From: Sphingopyxis macrogoltabida
GTDB taxonomy: Bacteria > Pseudomonadota > Alphaproteobacteria > Sphingomonadales > Sphingomonadaceae
Assembly: GCF_001307295.1 (NCBI RefSeq)
Contig: NZ_CP012700.1
Location: 2,917,001 to 2,981,000, forward strand
Length of the DNA: 64,000 bases
Direction of reading: 5' to 3'
Of the stretch, positions 25,803 to 35,284 are shown piece after piece (positions within the stretch are counted from its first letter, which is position 1; each line of letters starts with the position of its first letter). Position numbers and translations under genes: made by a program. The notes under the pieces were generated by a model. The model was not told where the DNA came from. It did no database searches and saw only the letters and a list, made by a program, of their open reading frames with translations.

Positions 25803-25959
25803 GGCCGATATTTTACTATTTGCGAAAGATAGTTGCGTGGGGAACAAAATTCTCTCCCCCAGCCCTGAATTAATGTCAGTAATACTGCCCTAATCGGCAT
25901 AAATATCGTGACAGCCCCGGTCCGGCCATGCATTTGCCCCGCAACGAAGGGGAAACTGC

Positions 25960-27402
25960 ATGGCTGCCGATCGCATGCTCCGGTTTGTGGAGCGTGAACA
26001 ATCCTATCCGGACAAGCGCTCCGCCGAAGACCGCGCGCAAGACTTTCGCGAGATCGCCGAACGCTATGCCGCGCCCGACGCCGACGCGCAGGCGGCGCGC
26101 TGCTCGCAGTGCGGCGTGCCCTATTGCTCGGTCCACTGCCCGCTGCACAACCATATCCCCGACTGGCTGCGCCTGACCGCAGAAGGCCGGCTGCGCGAAG
26201 CCTATGAGCTCAGCAACGCAACCTCGACGATGCCCGAGATCTGCGGCCGCATCTGCCCGCAGGACCGGCTTTGCGAAGGCAATTGCGTCATCGAGTTCTC
26301 GGGCCATGGCGCGGTGACGATCGGCAGCGTCGAGAAATATATCACCGACACCGCCTGGGCCGAAGGCTGGGTCGAGCCGCTGCATGTCCGCGCCGCGACC
26401 GGCCAGTCGGTCGGGATCATCGGCGCCGGCCCCGCCGGGCTGACCGCCGCCGAATATCTGCGCGCCGAAGGGCACGAAGTGCATGTCTATGACCGGCACG
26501 ACCGCGCCGGCGGGCTGCTGACCTATGGCATCCCCGGCTTCAAGCTGGAGAAGGACGTGGTGATGCGCCGCATCGAGCGGCTCGAACAGGGCGGTATCCA
26601 CTTCCACCTCGGCTTCGACGTCGGCAGCGACGCGACGCTCGACGCACTGCGCCAGAAGCATGACGCGATCCTCGTCGCGACCGGCGTTTACAAGGCGCGC
26701 GAGATCAATGTCGCAGGCAATGGCGCCGACGGCGTGATCGCCGCGCTCGACTATCTCGTCGCCTCGAACCGCAAGGGCTTCGGCGATGCGGTGCCGGCGT
26801 TCGACGACGGCAGCCTCGATGCCAAGGGCAAGCATGTCGTCGTCATCGGCGGCGGCGACACCGCGATGGACTGTGTCCGCACCGCCGTCCGCCAGGGCGC
26901 CAGGTCGGTCAAATGCCTCTATCGCCGCGACCGCGAGAATATGCCGGGATCGCAGCGCGAAGTGTCGAACGCCGAGGAGGAGGGCGTCGAGTTCGTCTGG
27001 CTCTCCGCCCCCGAAAGCTTCACCGCCGACAAGCAGGTCAAGGAAGTCGCGGTTGCCGGGATGCGCCTCGGCGCGCCCGATGCGAGCGGCCGCCGCAGCC
27101 CCGAGGTCGACCCGGGCCGCAAGTTCGACCTGCCCGCCGACATGGTGATCAAGGCGCTGGGTTTCGATCCCGAGGAGCTGCCGCAGCTGTTCGGTTCGCC
27201 CGACCTGTCGGTCACCCGCTGGGGCACGCTGCGCGTCGATCACCAGACGATGATGACCAGCCTGCCCGGCGTTTTTGCGGCAGGCGACATCGTGCGCGGC
27301 GCCAGCCTGGTCGTCTGGGGCATCCGCGACGGCCGCGACGTCAGCGAACAGATGTCGAAATGGTTGAAAGCGAAAGCGAAAAGCGAAAAGAAGGCAGCAT
27401 GA
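25960..27402 (+). CDS. gltD: Glutamate synthase small (beta) subunit
   Basis: GltD takes electrons from NADPH and passes them through FAD and iron-sulfur clusters to GltB, which makes glutamate from glutamine and 2-oxoglutarate. The 480-residue protein has the cysteine pattern CSQCGVPYCSVHCP and CGRICPQDRLCEGNC for two 4Fe-4S clusters, the FAD loop GIIGAGPAGLTAAEYL and the NADPH loop VVVIGGGDTAMDCVRTAV. AACTGC precedes the ATG; an in-frame ATG in the upstream segment is not used. It is separated from gltB by a DUF2059 gene rather than being directly adjacent. Confidence 0.96.
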   Translation: MAADRMLRFVEREQSYPDKRSAEDRAQDFREIAERYAAPDADAQAARCSQCGVPYCSVHCPLHNHIPDWLRLTAEGRLREAYELSNATSTMPEICGRICPQDRLCEGNCVIEFSGHGAVTIGSVEKYITDTAWAEGWVEPLHVRAATGQSVGIIGAGPAGLTAAEYLRAEGHEVHVYDRHDRAGGLLTYGIPGFKLEKDVVMRRIERLEQGGIHFHLGFDVGSDATLDALRQKHDAILVATGVYKAREINVAGNGADGVIAALDYLVASNRKGFGDAVPAFDDGSLDAKGKHVVVIGGGDTAMDCVRTAVRQGARSVKCLYRRDRENMPGSQREVSNAEEEGVEFVWLSAPESFTADKQVKEVAVAGMRLGAPDASGRRSPEVDPGRKFDLPADMVIKALGFDPEELPQLFGSPDLSVTRWGTLRVDHQTMMTSLPGVFAAGDIVRGASLVVWGIRDGRDVSEQMSKWLKAKAKSEKKAA

Positions 27403-27421
27403 CCAACAGGGAAGGAAATTC

Positions 27422-28600
27422 ATGATGCCGAAGTTCAAGACGATGCTGCTCGCCGGCACGATCGCGCTGCTGCCGCTGGGTACGGCCGTGCAGGCCGCGC
27501 CCGAGGAAGCGCCCGCCGCCGAGGTGGTCGTCGATGCAAGCCAGGACAGCGCTGACGTCGATAGCGAAGCCTATGCCGCCGAATCCAAGGCGAAGATGGA
27601 ACGCGAGATGGACGCGGCGATCGCAATCGTCGAAAAAATGTTCGACACCAGCGACCTGCCGCCGGTCGAACCCGCACGCCTGACGCTCGCGCAGACGACG
27701 ATGGGCGCGCTGATCCCTTCGGGCAGTCTCGAGCGGATGATGGACAATCTCTACGGCAAGATGTTCAAGACCATCATGGGCGAGATGGGCGGCGAGTCCG
27801 ACCTGATGATCTCGATCAAGACCGGGGTCGAGAGCGAGAAAATCGCCGCACTCGACGAAGCGACCAAGGGCAAGATCGCCGACGTCTTCGACCCGAACCG
27901 CCAGGAACGCGAAGACCAGATCAACAAGGTGATCAAGCCGCTGATCAGCGAAGTCCTCGCCGACATGGAGCCGCCGATGCGCGCCGGCATGGCCAAGGCC
28001 TATGCGCGCAAATTCTCGGCGGCGCAGCTCACCGAACTCAACGCCTTCCTCGCGACCCCGACCGGCACCGCTTACGGCAATGACTGGATGGCGCTGCAGG
28101 CCGATCCCGAAGTGATGCTGGCGGTGATCAAGGCGATGCCGCCGCTGATCAGCAAGTTCATCGATCGCGCGCCGCAGATCGAAAAGGACATGAAGGAGCT
28201 GCCCAAGGAAAAGCAGCTCGCCGACCTGAGCGATGCCGAATTGTCGAAGCTGGCCAAGCTGATGAAGGTCGACGTCAAGACGCTGGAAGAGCAGCGCGAC
28301 ATGTGGAAGACCGACACGATGGAGGCCACAGACGCGGTCGCGGCAGACGATTATGCCGTCGATGCGGCCGCCGACGCCGCCGCGGACGATTATGCCGTGG
28401 ATGCGGCATCGGATGCGGCGACCGCAGCCGCAGCGGCGGCTGACGCCGCGGTCGAAGACCCCGCCTATGACCGCAGCAACTGGTCGGCGGCCGACCTGAA
28501 GCGCGTCGAGGATCTCGAAACCGCGTATGAAAATGCCTCGGTCGCGGTGCAGCAAGCCGCCGACGAAGCGGTCGAAAACGCCCGCAAGAAAAAGAAATAG
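27422..28600 (+). CDS. DUF2059 exported protein between gltD and gltB
   Basis: The 392-residue protein has a signal peptide (MLLAGTIALLPLGTAVQAA) and an extracytoplasmic DUF2059 domain with FSAAQLTELNAFLATPTGTA. A low-complexity stretch follows near the C-terminus, where an acidic Ala-rich unit of about 14 residues (ADDYAVDAAADAA) is present twice in tandem. It ends in a basic ENARKKKK. It starts 19 bp after gltD and ends 61 bp before gltB, in the same direction, so it is probably in the same transcript. A role with glutamate synthase is not obvious. ATG codons at 27422 and 27425 are equivalent. Confidence 0.85.
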   Translation: MMPKFKTMLLAGTIALLPLGTAVQAAPEEAPAAEVVVDASQDSADVDSEAYAAESKAKMEREMDAAIAIVEKMFDTSDLPPVEPARLTLAQTTMGALIPSGSLERMMDNLYGKMFKTIMGEMGGESDLMISIKTGVESEKIAALDEATKGKIADVFDPNRQEREDQINKVIKPLISEVLADMEPPMRAGMAKAYARKFSAAQLTELNAFLATPTGTAYGNDWMALQADPEVMLAVIKAMPPLISKFIDRAPQIEKDMKELPKEKQLADLSDAELSKLAKLMKVDVKTLEEQRDMWKTDTMEATDAVAADDYAVDAAADAAADDYAVDAASDAATAAAAAADAAVEDPAYDRSNWSAADLKRVEDLETAYENASVAVQQAADEAVENARKKKK

Positions 28601-28608
28601 CATCGCTG

Positions 28609-28637
28609 CCGTCATCCGGCGCACGCCGGGATGACGG
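28609..28637. repeat. Short CCGTCATCCGGC palindrome between DUF2059 gene and gltB
   Basis: CCGTCATCCGGC (28609-28620) pairs with GCCGGGATGACGG (28625-28637) with one bulged base. It lies within the presumed gltD-DUF2059-gltB transcript and may form an attenuating or protective hairpin. It shares the CGTCATCC end with the larger palindromes elsewhere in the window. Confidence 0.55.
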
Positions 28638-28661
28638 TAAGAACGAAATCAGGACTGCAAC

Positions 28662-31600
28662 ATGACCCATTACCCCACCCCCGACCATGCGCGCCTTGCC
28701 GAGACCGGCATGTATCGCCCCGACATGGAATCCGATGCCTGCGGCGTCGGACTCGTTGCGGCGACCGATGGCAAGGCCTCGCGCCGCGTCGTCGAGGCGG
28801 CGATCGAGGCGCTGCGCGCGGTCTGGCACCGCGGCGCGGTCGATGCCGACGGCAAGACGGGGGACGGAGCGGGCATCCATGTCGACCTGCCGGTGCGTTT
28901 CTTCGATGACGCCATCGCGGCGTCGGGGCACAAGGTGCGTCCGAACCGCCTCGCCGTCGGCATGGTGTTCCTGCCGCGCACCGACCTTGGCGCGCAGGAA
29001 GAATGCCGGACGATCGTCGAGGCCGAGATCATCGACGCGGGTTTCACCATCTATGGCTGGCGTCAGGTACCCGTCGACGTATCGGTGATCGGCGACAAAG
29101 CGCAGCGCACGCGCCCCGAGATCGAGCAGATCATGATCGCCGGCCCCCTGCCCGACGAACAGTCGGTCGCCGAGTTCGAAAAGCAGCTTTACCTCGTCCG
29201 CCGCCGGATCGAGAAAAAGGTGATCGCGGCGCAAATCGCCGACTTCTATATCTGCAGCCTGTCGGCGCGCTCGATCATCTACAAGGGCCTGTTCCTCGCC
29301 GAGAGTCTGGGCGATTTCTATCCCGACCTGATGAACAAGCTGTTCGAGAGCCGGGTGGCGATCTTTCACCAGCGCTATTCGACCAACACCTTCCCGCAAT
29401 GGTGGCTGGCCCAGCCGTTCCGCTGCCTCGCCCATAATGGCGAGATCAACACGATCCGCGGCAATAAGAACTGGATGAAGAGCCACGAGATCAAGATGGC
29501 GAGCCTTGCGTTCGGCGAGCACTCGGAAGACATCAAGCCGGTGATCCCGGCGGGCGCGTCGGACACCGCCGCACTCGACGCGGTGTTCGAGGCGCTGTGC
29601 CGCGCCGGCCGCGACGCACCGACCGCAAAGCTGATCCTCGTCCCCGAGGCGTGGACCAACGAGTGCGACGTCCCCGACAACCACCGCGCGATGTACTCCT
29701 ATCTCGCCAGCGTGATGGAACCGTGGGACGGCCCCGCCGCGCTCGCGATGACCGACGGCCGCTGGGCGGTCGCGGGCATGGACCGCAATGCGCTGCGTCC
29801 GCTGCGCTACACGTTGACCGCCGACAATCTGCTCGTCGTCGGCTCCGAAAGCGGGATGGTGCTGCTGCCCGAAGCGAGCATCCGCAAGAAGGGCCGCCTT
29901 GGCCCCGGCCAGATGATCGCCGTCGACCTCGACGACGGCGCACTTTACGAAGACCGCGCGATCAAGGATCTGATCGCCGACGCGCAGGATTATCCTGCAC
30001 GCGTCAAGGGTTTCCGCACCATGGCCGACCTGCCGAAGGGCGGCAAGTCGAGCCTGCCCATCTTCGACCGCGCCGAACTGCTCCGCCGCCAGGTCGCCGC
30101 CGGGCTGACGATGGAAGATATGGAACTCATCCTCTCGCCCATGGTCGAGGATGCCAAGGAAGCCGTCGGATCGATGGGTGACGATACGCCGCTCGCGGTC
30201 ATTTCGGACAAGCCGCGCCACGTCGCGCAATTCTTCCGCCAGAATTTCAGCCAGGTCACCAACCCGCCGATCGACAGTCTGCGCGAACGGCATGTGATGA
30301 GCCTGAAGACGCGCTTCGCGAACCTCGCCAACATCCTCGACGAAAAGGGACAGAGCGATCACGTCCTCGCGATCGATTCGCCGGTGCTCGTCGGCGACGA
30401 CTGGGACCGGCTGCGTGCCTATTTCGGCGATGCGGTCGCCGATATCGACTGTACTTTCGCGGCCGGCGGCGACGCCTCGACGCTCCGCGAAGCGATCGCC
30501 CGCGTCCGCCGCGAGGCCGAGGATGCGGTGCGCGCGGGACGCAGCGAATTGTTCCTGACCGACCAGAATATCGGCGAAAAGCGCGTCGGCATGGCGATGG
30601 TACTCGCCGCCGCCGCGGTCCACACGCACCTCGTCCGCAAGGGGCTGCGCAGCTATGCCTCGATCAACGTCCGCTCGGCCGAGGTGCTCGACACCCATGC
30701 CTTTGCCGTCCTGATCGGCGTCGGCGCGACGACCGTCCACGCCTATCTGACCGAAGCGGCGATCGCCGACCGCCATGCGCGCGGCCTGTTCGGCCGCGAA
30801 CTGTCGCTGGGCGATTGCCTCCTGCGGTTCCGCAAGGCGATCGACGACGGCCTGCTCAAGATCCTCGCCAAGATGGGGATCGCGGTGATCTCCAGCTATC
30901 GCGGCGGTTATAATTTCGAGGCGGTCGGCCTGTCGCGCGCGCTGGTCAACGACCTGTTCCCCGGCATGCCGGCGAAAATCTCCGGCGAAGGCTATCAGTC
31001 GCTGTTCATCAACGCAGTCGAGAAGCATGAGGCGGCGTTCGATGCGCGCGTCACCACCCTGCCCATCGGCGGTTTCTACCGCCAGCGCGCCGGCGGGGAG
31101 GCGCATGCCTATTCGGCGCAGTTGATGCACCTGCTCCAGACCGCGGTCGCGACCGACAGCTACTCGACCTATCTGCAATTCTCGCGCGGGGTCGCCGACC
31201 TGCCGCCGATCTATCTGCGCGACCTGGTGGAATTCAACTATCCCACCCAAGGAGTCGCGCTCGACAGCGTCGAGGCGATCACCGAAATCCGCAAGCGTTT
31301 CGTCACGCCAGGCATGTCGCTGGGCGCGCTATCGCCCGAAGCGCACGAGACGCTGGCGATCGCGATGAACCGCATCGGCGCCAAGGCGGTGTCGGGCGAA
31401 GGCGGGGAAGCGAGCGAGCGCTATCAACCCTATGCCAATGGCGACAATGCCAACAGCAACATCAAGCAGATCGCAAGCGGCCGCTTCGGCGTCACTGCCG
31501 AATATCTCGGCGCGTGCGACGAGATCGAGATCAAGGTCGCGCAAGGCGCCAAGCCCGGCGAAGGCGGCCAGCTTCCGGGCTTCAAGGTCACCGAGTTCAT

Positions 31601-33191
31601 CGCCCGGCTGCGCCATGCGACGCCCGGCGTGACGCTGATCTCGCCGCCGCCGCACCATGACATCTATTCGATCGAAGATCTCGCACAGCTCATCTACGAT
31701 CTCAAGCAGATCAACCCGAAAGCGCGCGTTTGCGTGAAGCTGGTTTCCAGCGCAGGCATCGGCACCGTCGCGGCCGGCGTCGCCAAAGCGCACGCCGACG
31801 TCATCCTCGTCGCGGGCAACACCGGCGGCACCGGCGCTTCGCCGCAAACGAGCGTCAAATATGCCGGCACGCCTTGGGAAATGGGGCTCAGCGAAGTCAA
31901 TCAGGTGCTGACGCTCAATGGCCTCCGCCACCGCATCCGGCTGCGCACCGACGGCGGGCTCAAGACTGGGCGCGACATCGTGATCGCGGCCATTTTGGGC
32001 GCCGAGGAATATGGCATCGGGACGCTCAGCCTTGTCGCGATGGGCTGCATCATGGTGCGCCAGTGCCACAGCAACACCTGCCCGGTCGGCGTCTGCACGC
32101 AGGACGAAAAGCTGCGCCAGAAGTTCACCGGCTCGCCCGAGAAGGTGATCAACCTGATGACCTTCATCGCCGAGGAAGTGCGTGAAATCCTCGCCAAGCT
32201 CGGCTGCCGCAGCCTCGACGAGGTGATCGGCCGCACCGAATTGCTGCGTCAGGTCAGCCGCGGCGCCGAACATCTCGACGACCTCGATTTGAACCCGATC
32301 CTCGCCAAGGTCGACGCCCCCGACGAGGAACGCCGCTCGCAGGGGCCGAGCTTCCGCAACCCGGTGCCCGACAGCCTCGACGCGCAGATATTGAACGACG
32401 CGAAGCCGCTGTTCGAGCGCGGCGAGCGCATGCAACTCACCTATAATGTCCGCAACACGCACCGTGCGGTCGGCACCCGCCTGTCGGCCGAGGTCACCGC
32501 ACGCTTCGGGATGAAGGGGCTTGCCGACAACCATGTGCAGGTCCGCCTGCGCGGTACCGCGGGCCAGTCGCTCGGCGCCTTCCTCTGCCAGGGCATCACG
32601 CTCGAGGTGTTCGGCGATGCCAACGACTATGTCGGCAAGGGCCTGTCAGGCGGCCGCATCGTCGTGCGCCCGACCGTGTCGAGCCCGCTGGTCAGCCAGC
32701 ACAACAGCATCGTCGGCAACACGGTGCTGTACGGCGCGACCGCGGGCACCCTGCTCGCGGCAGGTCAGGCGGGCGAACGCTTCGCGGTGCGCAACTCGGG
32801 CGCGCGCGTCGTGGTCGAGGGCTGCGGCGCCAATGGCTGCGAATATATGACCGGTGGCACCGCGGTGATCCTCGGCCCTGTCGGGTCGAACTTCGGCGCC
32901 GGAATGACCGGCGGCATGGCCTTCGTGCTCGACAGCGACGACAGCTTCGAGCGGCATGCGAACGGCGAATCGATCGTCTGGCAGCGGCTCGCGAGCAGCC
33001 ATTGGGAAAGTGAGCTCAAGGCGCTGGTCGAAGATCATGCCAAGGCCACCGGCAGTAAATGGTCGGACGAGATCCTTGCCGACTGGGATCGCTGGAAGGG
33101 TCGTTTCTGGCAGGTTTGCCCGAAGGAAATGATCAGCCGCCTGACCCATTCGCTGAACGAAGAAGAGGTAAAGGTCGTCGCGGCCGAATAG
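28662..33191 (+). CDS. gltB: Glutamate synthase large (alpha) subunit
   Basis: GltB is the 1509-residue catalytic subunit that transfers the glutamine amide to 2-oxoglutarate. It has a 26-residue propeptide before Cys27 in SDACGVGLV, which becomes the N-terminal nucleophile after removal. The glutaminase domain, central domain and FMN-synthase domain follow (GEGGEASERYQPYANGDN, VSSAGIGTVAAGVAKAHADV). The 3Fe-4S cluster cysteines are in CIMVRQCHSNTCPVGVC, and the C-terminal beta-helix in RNSGARVVVEGCGANGCEYM. It follows gltD and the DUF2059 gene. The ATG at 28662 gives the expected propeptide. Confidence 0.97.
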   Translation: MTHYPTPDHARLAETGMYRPDMESDACGVGLVAATDGKASRRVVEAAIEALRAVWHRGAVDADGKTGDGAGIHVDLPVRFFDDAIAASGHKVRPNRLAVGMVFLPRTDLGAQEECRTIVEAEIIDAGFTIYGWRQVPVDVSVIGDKAQRTRPEIEQIMIAGPLPDEQSVAEFEKQLYLVRRRIEKKVIAAQIADFYICSLSARSIIYKGLFLAESLGDFYPDLMNKLFESRVAIFHQRYSTNTFPQWWLAQPFRCLAHNGEINTIRGNKNWMKSHEIKMASLAFGEHSEDIKPVIPAGASDTAALDAVFEALCRAGRDAPTAKLILVPEAWTNECDVPDNHRAMYSYLASVMEPWDGPAALAMTDGRWAVAGMDRNALRPLRYTLTADNLLVVGSESGMVLLPEASIRKKGRLGPGQMIAVDLDDGALYEDRAIKDLIADAQDYPARVKGFRTMADLPKGGKSSLPIFDRAELLRRQVAAGLTMEDMELILSPMVEDAKEAVGSMGDDTPLAVISDKPRHVAQFFRQNFSQVTNPPIDSLRERHVMSLKTRFANLANILDEKGQSDHVLAIDSPVLVGDDWDRLRAYFGDAVADIDCTFAAGGDASTLREAIARVRREAEDAVRAGRSELFLTDQNIGEKRVGMAMVLAAAAVHTHLVRKGLRSYASINVRSAEVLDTHAFAVLIGVGATTVHAYLTEAAIADRHARGLFGRELSLGDCLLRFRKAIDDGLLKILAKMGIAVISSYRGGYNFEAVGLSRALVNDLFPGMPAKISGEGYQSLFINAVEKHEAAFDARVTTLPIGGFYRQRAGGEAHAYSAQLMHLLQTAVATDSYSTYLQFSRGVADLPPIYLRDLVEFNYPTQGVALDSVEAITEIRKRFVTPGMSLGALSPEAHETLAIAMNRIGAKAVSGEGGEASERYQPYANGDNANSNIKQIASGRFGVTAEYLGACDEIEIKVAQGAKPGEGGQLPGFKVTEFIARLRHATPGVTLISPPPHHDIYSIEDLAQLIYDLKQINPKARVCVKLVSSAGIGTVAAGVAKAHADVILVAGNTGGTGASPQTSVKYAGTPWEMGLSEVNQVLTLNGLRHRIRLRTDGGLKTGRDIVIAAILGAEEYGIGTLSLVAMGCIMVRQCHSNTCPVGVCTQDEKLRQKFTGSPEKVINLMTFIAEEVREILAKLGCRSLDEVIGRTELLRQVSRGAEHLDDLDLNPILAKVDAPDEERRSQGPSFRNPVPDSLDAQILNDAKPLFERGERMQLTYNVRNTHRAVGTRLSAEVTARFGMKGLADNHVQVRLRGTAGQSLGAFLCQGITLEVFGDANDYVGKGLSGGRIVVRPTVSSPLVSQHNSIVGNTVLYGATAGTLLAAGQAGERFAVRNSGARVVVEGCGANGCEYMTGGTAVILGPVGSNFGAGMTGGMAFVLDSDDSFERHANGESIVWQRLASSHWESELKALVEDHAKATGSKWSDEILADWDRWKGRFWQVCPKEMISRLTHSLNEEEVKVVAAE

Positions 33192-33335
33192 GCCGGCCGC
33201 TTCCCTGCGAAGGAGCCTGTCGCAGCCTTGCCGCATTTCGTCGCACGGCCGATTAACGTTCAGCGCAGCGAAAGCGTCGGGTCTCTAGAAGGCGCGGCAT
33301 TGCTCGAACCTGCGTCCTTCGAAAGGATGAAGCCG

Positions 33336-33776
33336 ATGACCCGCTCGACGTTTCGTATCGCCCTTGCCGCCCTTCCCCTGCTCGCGCTTGCGGCGCCGAT
33401 GCCGGCCGCCGCCGGACAGATGAACGATACCGTCGCGACGCTGAACGACCCGGTCGCGCAGGATCGCATGGCCGATACCGTCACCGCGCTGGTCGGCGCG
33501 CTGATGAAGCTCAACGTCGGCCCGCTGGCCGAGGCCGTCGCGCGCGTCGATCCGACCTCGGATGCGGCCTATCTCCCGCCCGACGCGACACTCGGCGAAG
33601 TCGCCGGGCAGGACGATCCCTATTATGCCGAACGCCTCGGCGACGATGTCCGCGCCACGACGCGCATGGCGGGCCACGCCGCCTCGGCGCTCGCGGCCTA
33701 TGCGCCCGTTCTCAAGAGCATGGCGCGCGACATGGCAGCGCAGTGGGAACGCGAACGCGACGCCGCGCGGCGGTAA
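33336..33776 (+). CDS. Exported uncharacterised protein, 146 aa
   Basis: The start at 33336 is favoured because GAAAGG lies about nine bases ahead, whereas the in-frame ATG at 33327 is too close to it. The protein has a signal peptide (MTRSTFRIALAALPLLALAAP) with a likely cut after AAA. The mature part is helical and charged (DRMADTVTALVGALMKLNVG, then DDPYYAERLGDDVRATTRMA) and has no Cys. It resembles uncharacterised alphaproteobacterial proteins I recall, but no function is known. It is 144 bp after gltB. Confidence 0.7.
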   Translation: MTRSTFRIALAALPLLALAAPMPAAAGQMNDTVATLNDPVAQDRMADTVTALVGALMKLNVGPLAEAVARVDPTSDAAYLPPDATLGEVAGQDDPYYAERLGDDVRATTRMAGHAASALAAYAPVLKSMARDMAAQWERERDAARR

Positions 33777-33789
33777 CTTCATTCATTTT

Positions 33790-33869
33790 CCGTCACCCCG
33801 GCGAAGGCCGGGGTCTCGACCGATCGCAACAACGCACCAGCGAGATCCCGGCCTTCGCCGGGATGACGG
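33790..33869. repeat. Intergenic palindromic repeat between the 146-aa gene and the GST gene
   Basis: The 29-nt inverted arms 33790-33818 and 33841-33869 contain CCGTCACCCCGGCGAAGG and differ at two positions. It is the same type as 24666-24754. Confidence 0.75.
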
Positions 33870-33922
33870 AGTTGTTCGTATAGCCGTTGCGCGGAACGCG
33901 TCGCTGCCGCTATGCCAAGCTT

Positions 33923-34594
33923 ATGTGGCAACTCTATCAATTCCCGCTCTGTCCCTTTTCGCGCAAGGTTCGCCTGCTGCTCGGCGAAAAGGGCGTCGGT
34001 TATGAACTGGTGCGCGAATCGCCGTGGGAACGGCGCGACGAGTTCATCGACCTGAACCCGGCAGGGCGGACCCCGGTGATGGTCGATGGCGGGCGCGGGC
34101 AGGTGCTGATCGACAGCAATGCGATCGCCGAATATTTCGAGGAAACCGTCGAAGGCAAGGCGATGATCAACGGCACCGCGGCGCAGCGTGCCGAGATCCG
34201 CCGCCTCGTCGCCTGGTTCGACCAGGATTTCTTCTATGAAGTCACCGGCCCGCTGCTGTTCGAGCGGATGCAAAAGCGCATCGTCCACCGCCAGCCCCCC
34301 GACGGCGGTGCGCTGCGCGAGGCGATGAAGGCGGCGAACAACCATCTCGACTATGTCGACTATCTGATCGACCACCGCACCTGGCTCGCCGGCGCGACGA
34401 TGACGCTCGCCGACCTGACCGCGGCGGCGCATATTTCGGTCGCCGACTATCTGGGCGGCATCGACTGGACCGGGCACGAACAGACGAAGGGCTGGTATTC
34501 GGGACTGAAATCGCGACCGAGCTTTCGGCCGCTGCTCGCCGAGCGGATGGAGATCGTGACGCCGCCGAAATATTACGAGGACGTGGATTTTTGA
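33923..34594 (+). CDS. Glutathione S-transferase family protein
   Basis: The 223-residue protein has a thioredoxin-like N-terminal domain with YQFPLCPFSRKVRLLLGEKG, where Ser or Cys in CPFS is at the catalytic position, and the GSH-binding DSNAIAEYFEE. The C-terminal helical domain contains RTWLAGATMTLADLTAAAHI. The class is close to SspA/beta-like GSTs of proteobacteria. The ATG at 33923 gives the family N-terminus MWQLYQFPLCPFS; the open frame from 33887 adds unlikely residues. Substrate is unknown. It lies between two copies of an intergenic palindrome. Confidence 0.88.
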   Translation: MWQLYQFPLCPFSRKVRLLLGEKGVGYELVRESPWERRDEFIDLNPAGRTPVMVDGGRGQVLIDSNAIAEYFEETVEGKAMINGTAAQRAEIRRLVAWFDQDFFYEVTGPLLFERMQKRIVHRQPPDGGALREAMKAANNHLDYVDYLIDHRTWLAGATMTLADLTAAAHISVADYLGGIDWTGHEQTKGWYSGLKSRPSFRPLLAERMEIVTPPKYYEDVDF

Positions 34595-34610
34595 CGCGGC
34601 GAGGAAGTCG

Positions 34611-34686
34611 GTGTTCCCCGGCGAAAGCCGGAGTCCATGCCATGTAGCGCTGCGCAGTCTGGGCCCCGGCTTTCGCCGGGGAACAC
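34611..34686. repeat. Intergenic palindromic repeat after the GST gene
   Basis: The 27-nt arms 34611-34637 and 34660-34686 contain GTGTTCCCCGGCGAAAGCCG and differ at two positions. It lies between the convergent GST and YdeI genes and may serve as terminator for both. Confidence 0.7.
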
Positions 34687-34690
34687 GGAC

Positions 34691-35284
34691 TCAACAGCCC
34701 TTGTATTTCCAGTTCCGATCCTTGCCCTCCGCAACCTGCGCGACGATCGTCTCGATGCGTTTGACGCGCGTTTCCTCGCGCTTCGCCTCGAGCACCCACT
34801 CGATATAGTCGCGGCGCTTGCCGGGCGAAAAAGCGTCCCAATGCCCTTGCGCCGCGGCATCGGCCTTTAATGCCGTGCCCAGATCTTCCGGCAGGTCGAG
34901 CGCGGCTTTCGGCTTCGGCGCCGGCCGCTTGGGCTTGCCCCCGGCGCAGAGCGCCGCGGCTTTCCCGATCCACGCCGCCATCACCTTGTCGCCGGGCAGA
35001 TCGGCGAGCGACGCCAGCCGCCCCATGCTGCCCATCGCGCCGGTATCGCGCGGCGATCCCGTTACCTCTTCGTCGCGCCAGAAGCCGAAGGTCGCATGTT
35101 CCTTGAATGCCGCCATACCGGCCAGATTCTGCCCATTCAGCACGAAATGCGGCACGCCCCATTTCAGCGTCTCTTCGGCGCCCGGCGCGTGCTTGTGCAC
35201 CAGTTCGCGAAGGTGGTTCAGGATCGGCTGTGCGAAAGCTTGCCGCTTCGCGATATATTCGTCGACGCGCGGGTCGCGGCTCAC
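34691..35284 (-). CDS. YdeI/OmdA family protein with DUF1801 domain
   Basis: The 197-residue protein has an N-terminal DUF1801-like domain (VDEYIAKRQAFAQPILNHLR, then ETLKWGVPHFVLNGQNLAGM) and a C-terminal bacteriocin-protection/OmdA helix (GHWDAFSPGKRRDYIEWVLE, ETRVKRIETIVAQVAEG). Homologues have been linked to polymyxin-type stress or bacteriocin tolerance, but function is uncertain. Its ATG overlaps the stop of ubiG (ATGA), so translation is coupled. No membrane segment is present. Confidence 0.88.
   Translation of the reverse strand: MSRDPRVDEYIAKRQAFAQPILNHLRELVHKHAPGAEETLKWGVPHFVLNGQNLAGMAAFKEHATFGFWRDEEVTGSPRDTGAMGSMGRLASLADLPGDKVMAAWIGKAAALCAGGKPKRPAPKPKAALDLPEDLGTALKADAAAQGHWDAFSPGKRRDYIEWVLEAKREETRVKRIETIVAQVAEGKDRNWKYKGC

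Noticed and set aside
28275..31250. Long open frame on the minus strand opposite gltB (about 990 codons)
   Set aside because: It is antisense to a clear gltB, has no family-like motif, and reflects the high GC content; several similar frames lie opposite other genes (2230-3429, 16178-17968, 38251-40338).
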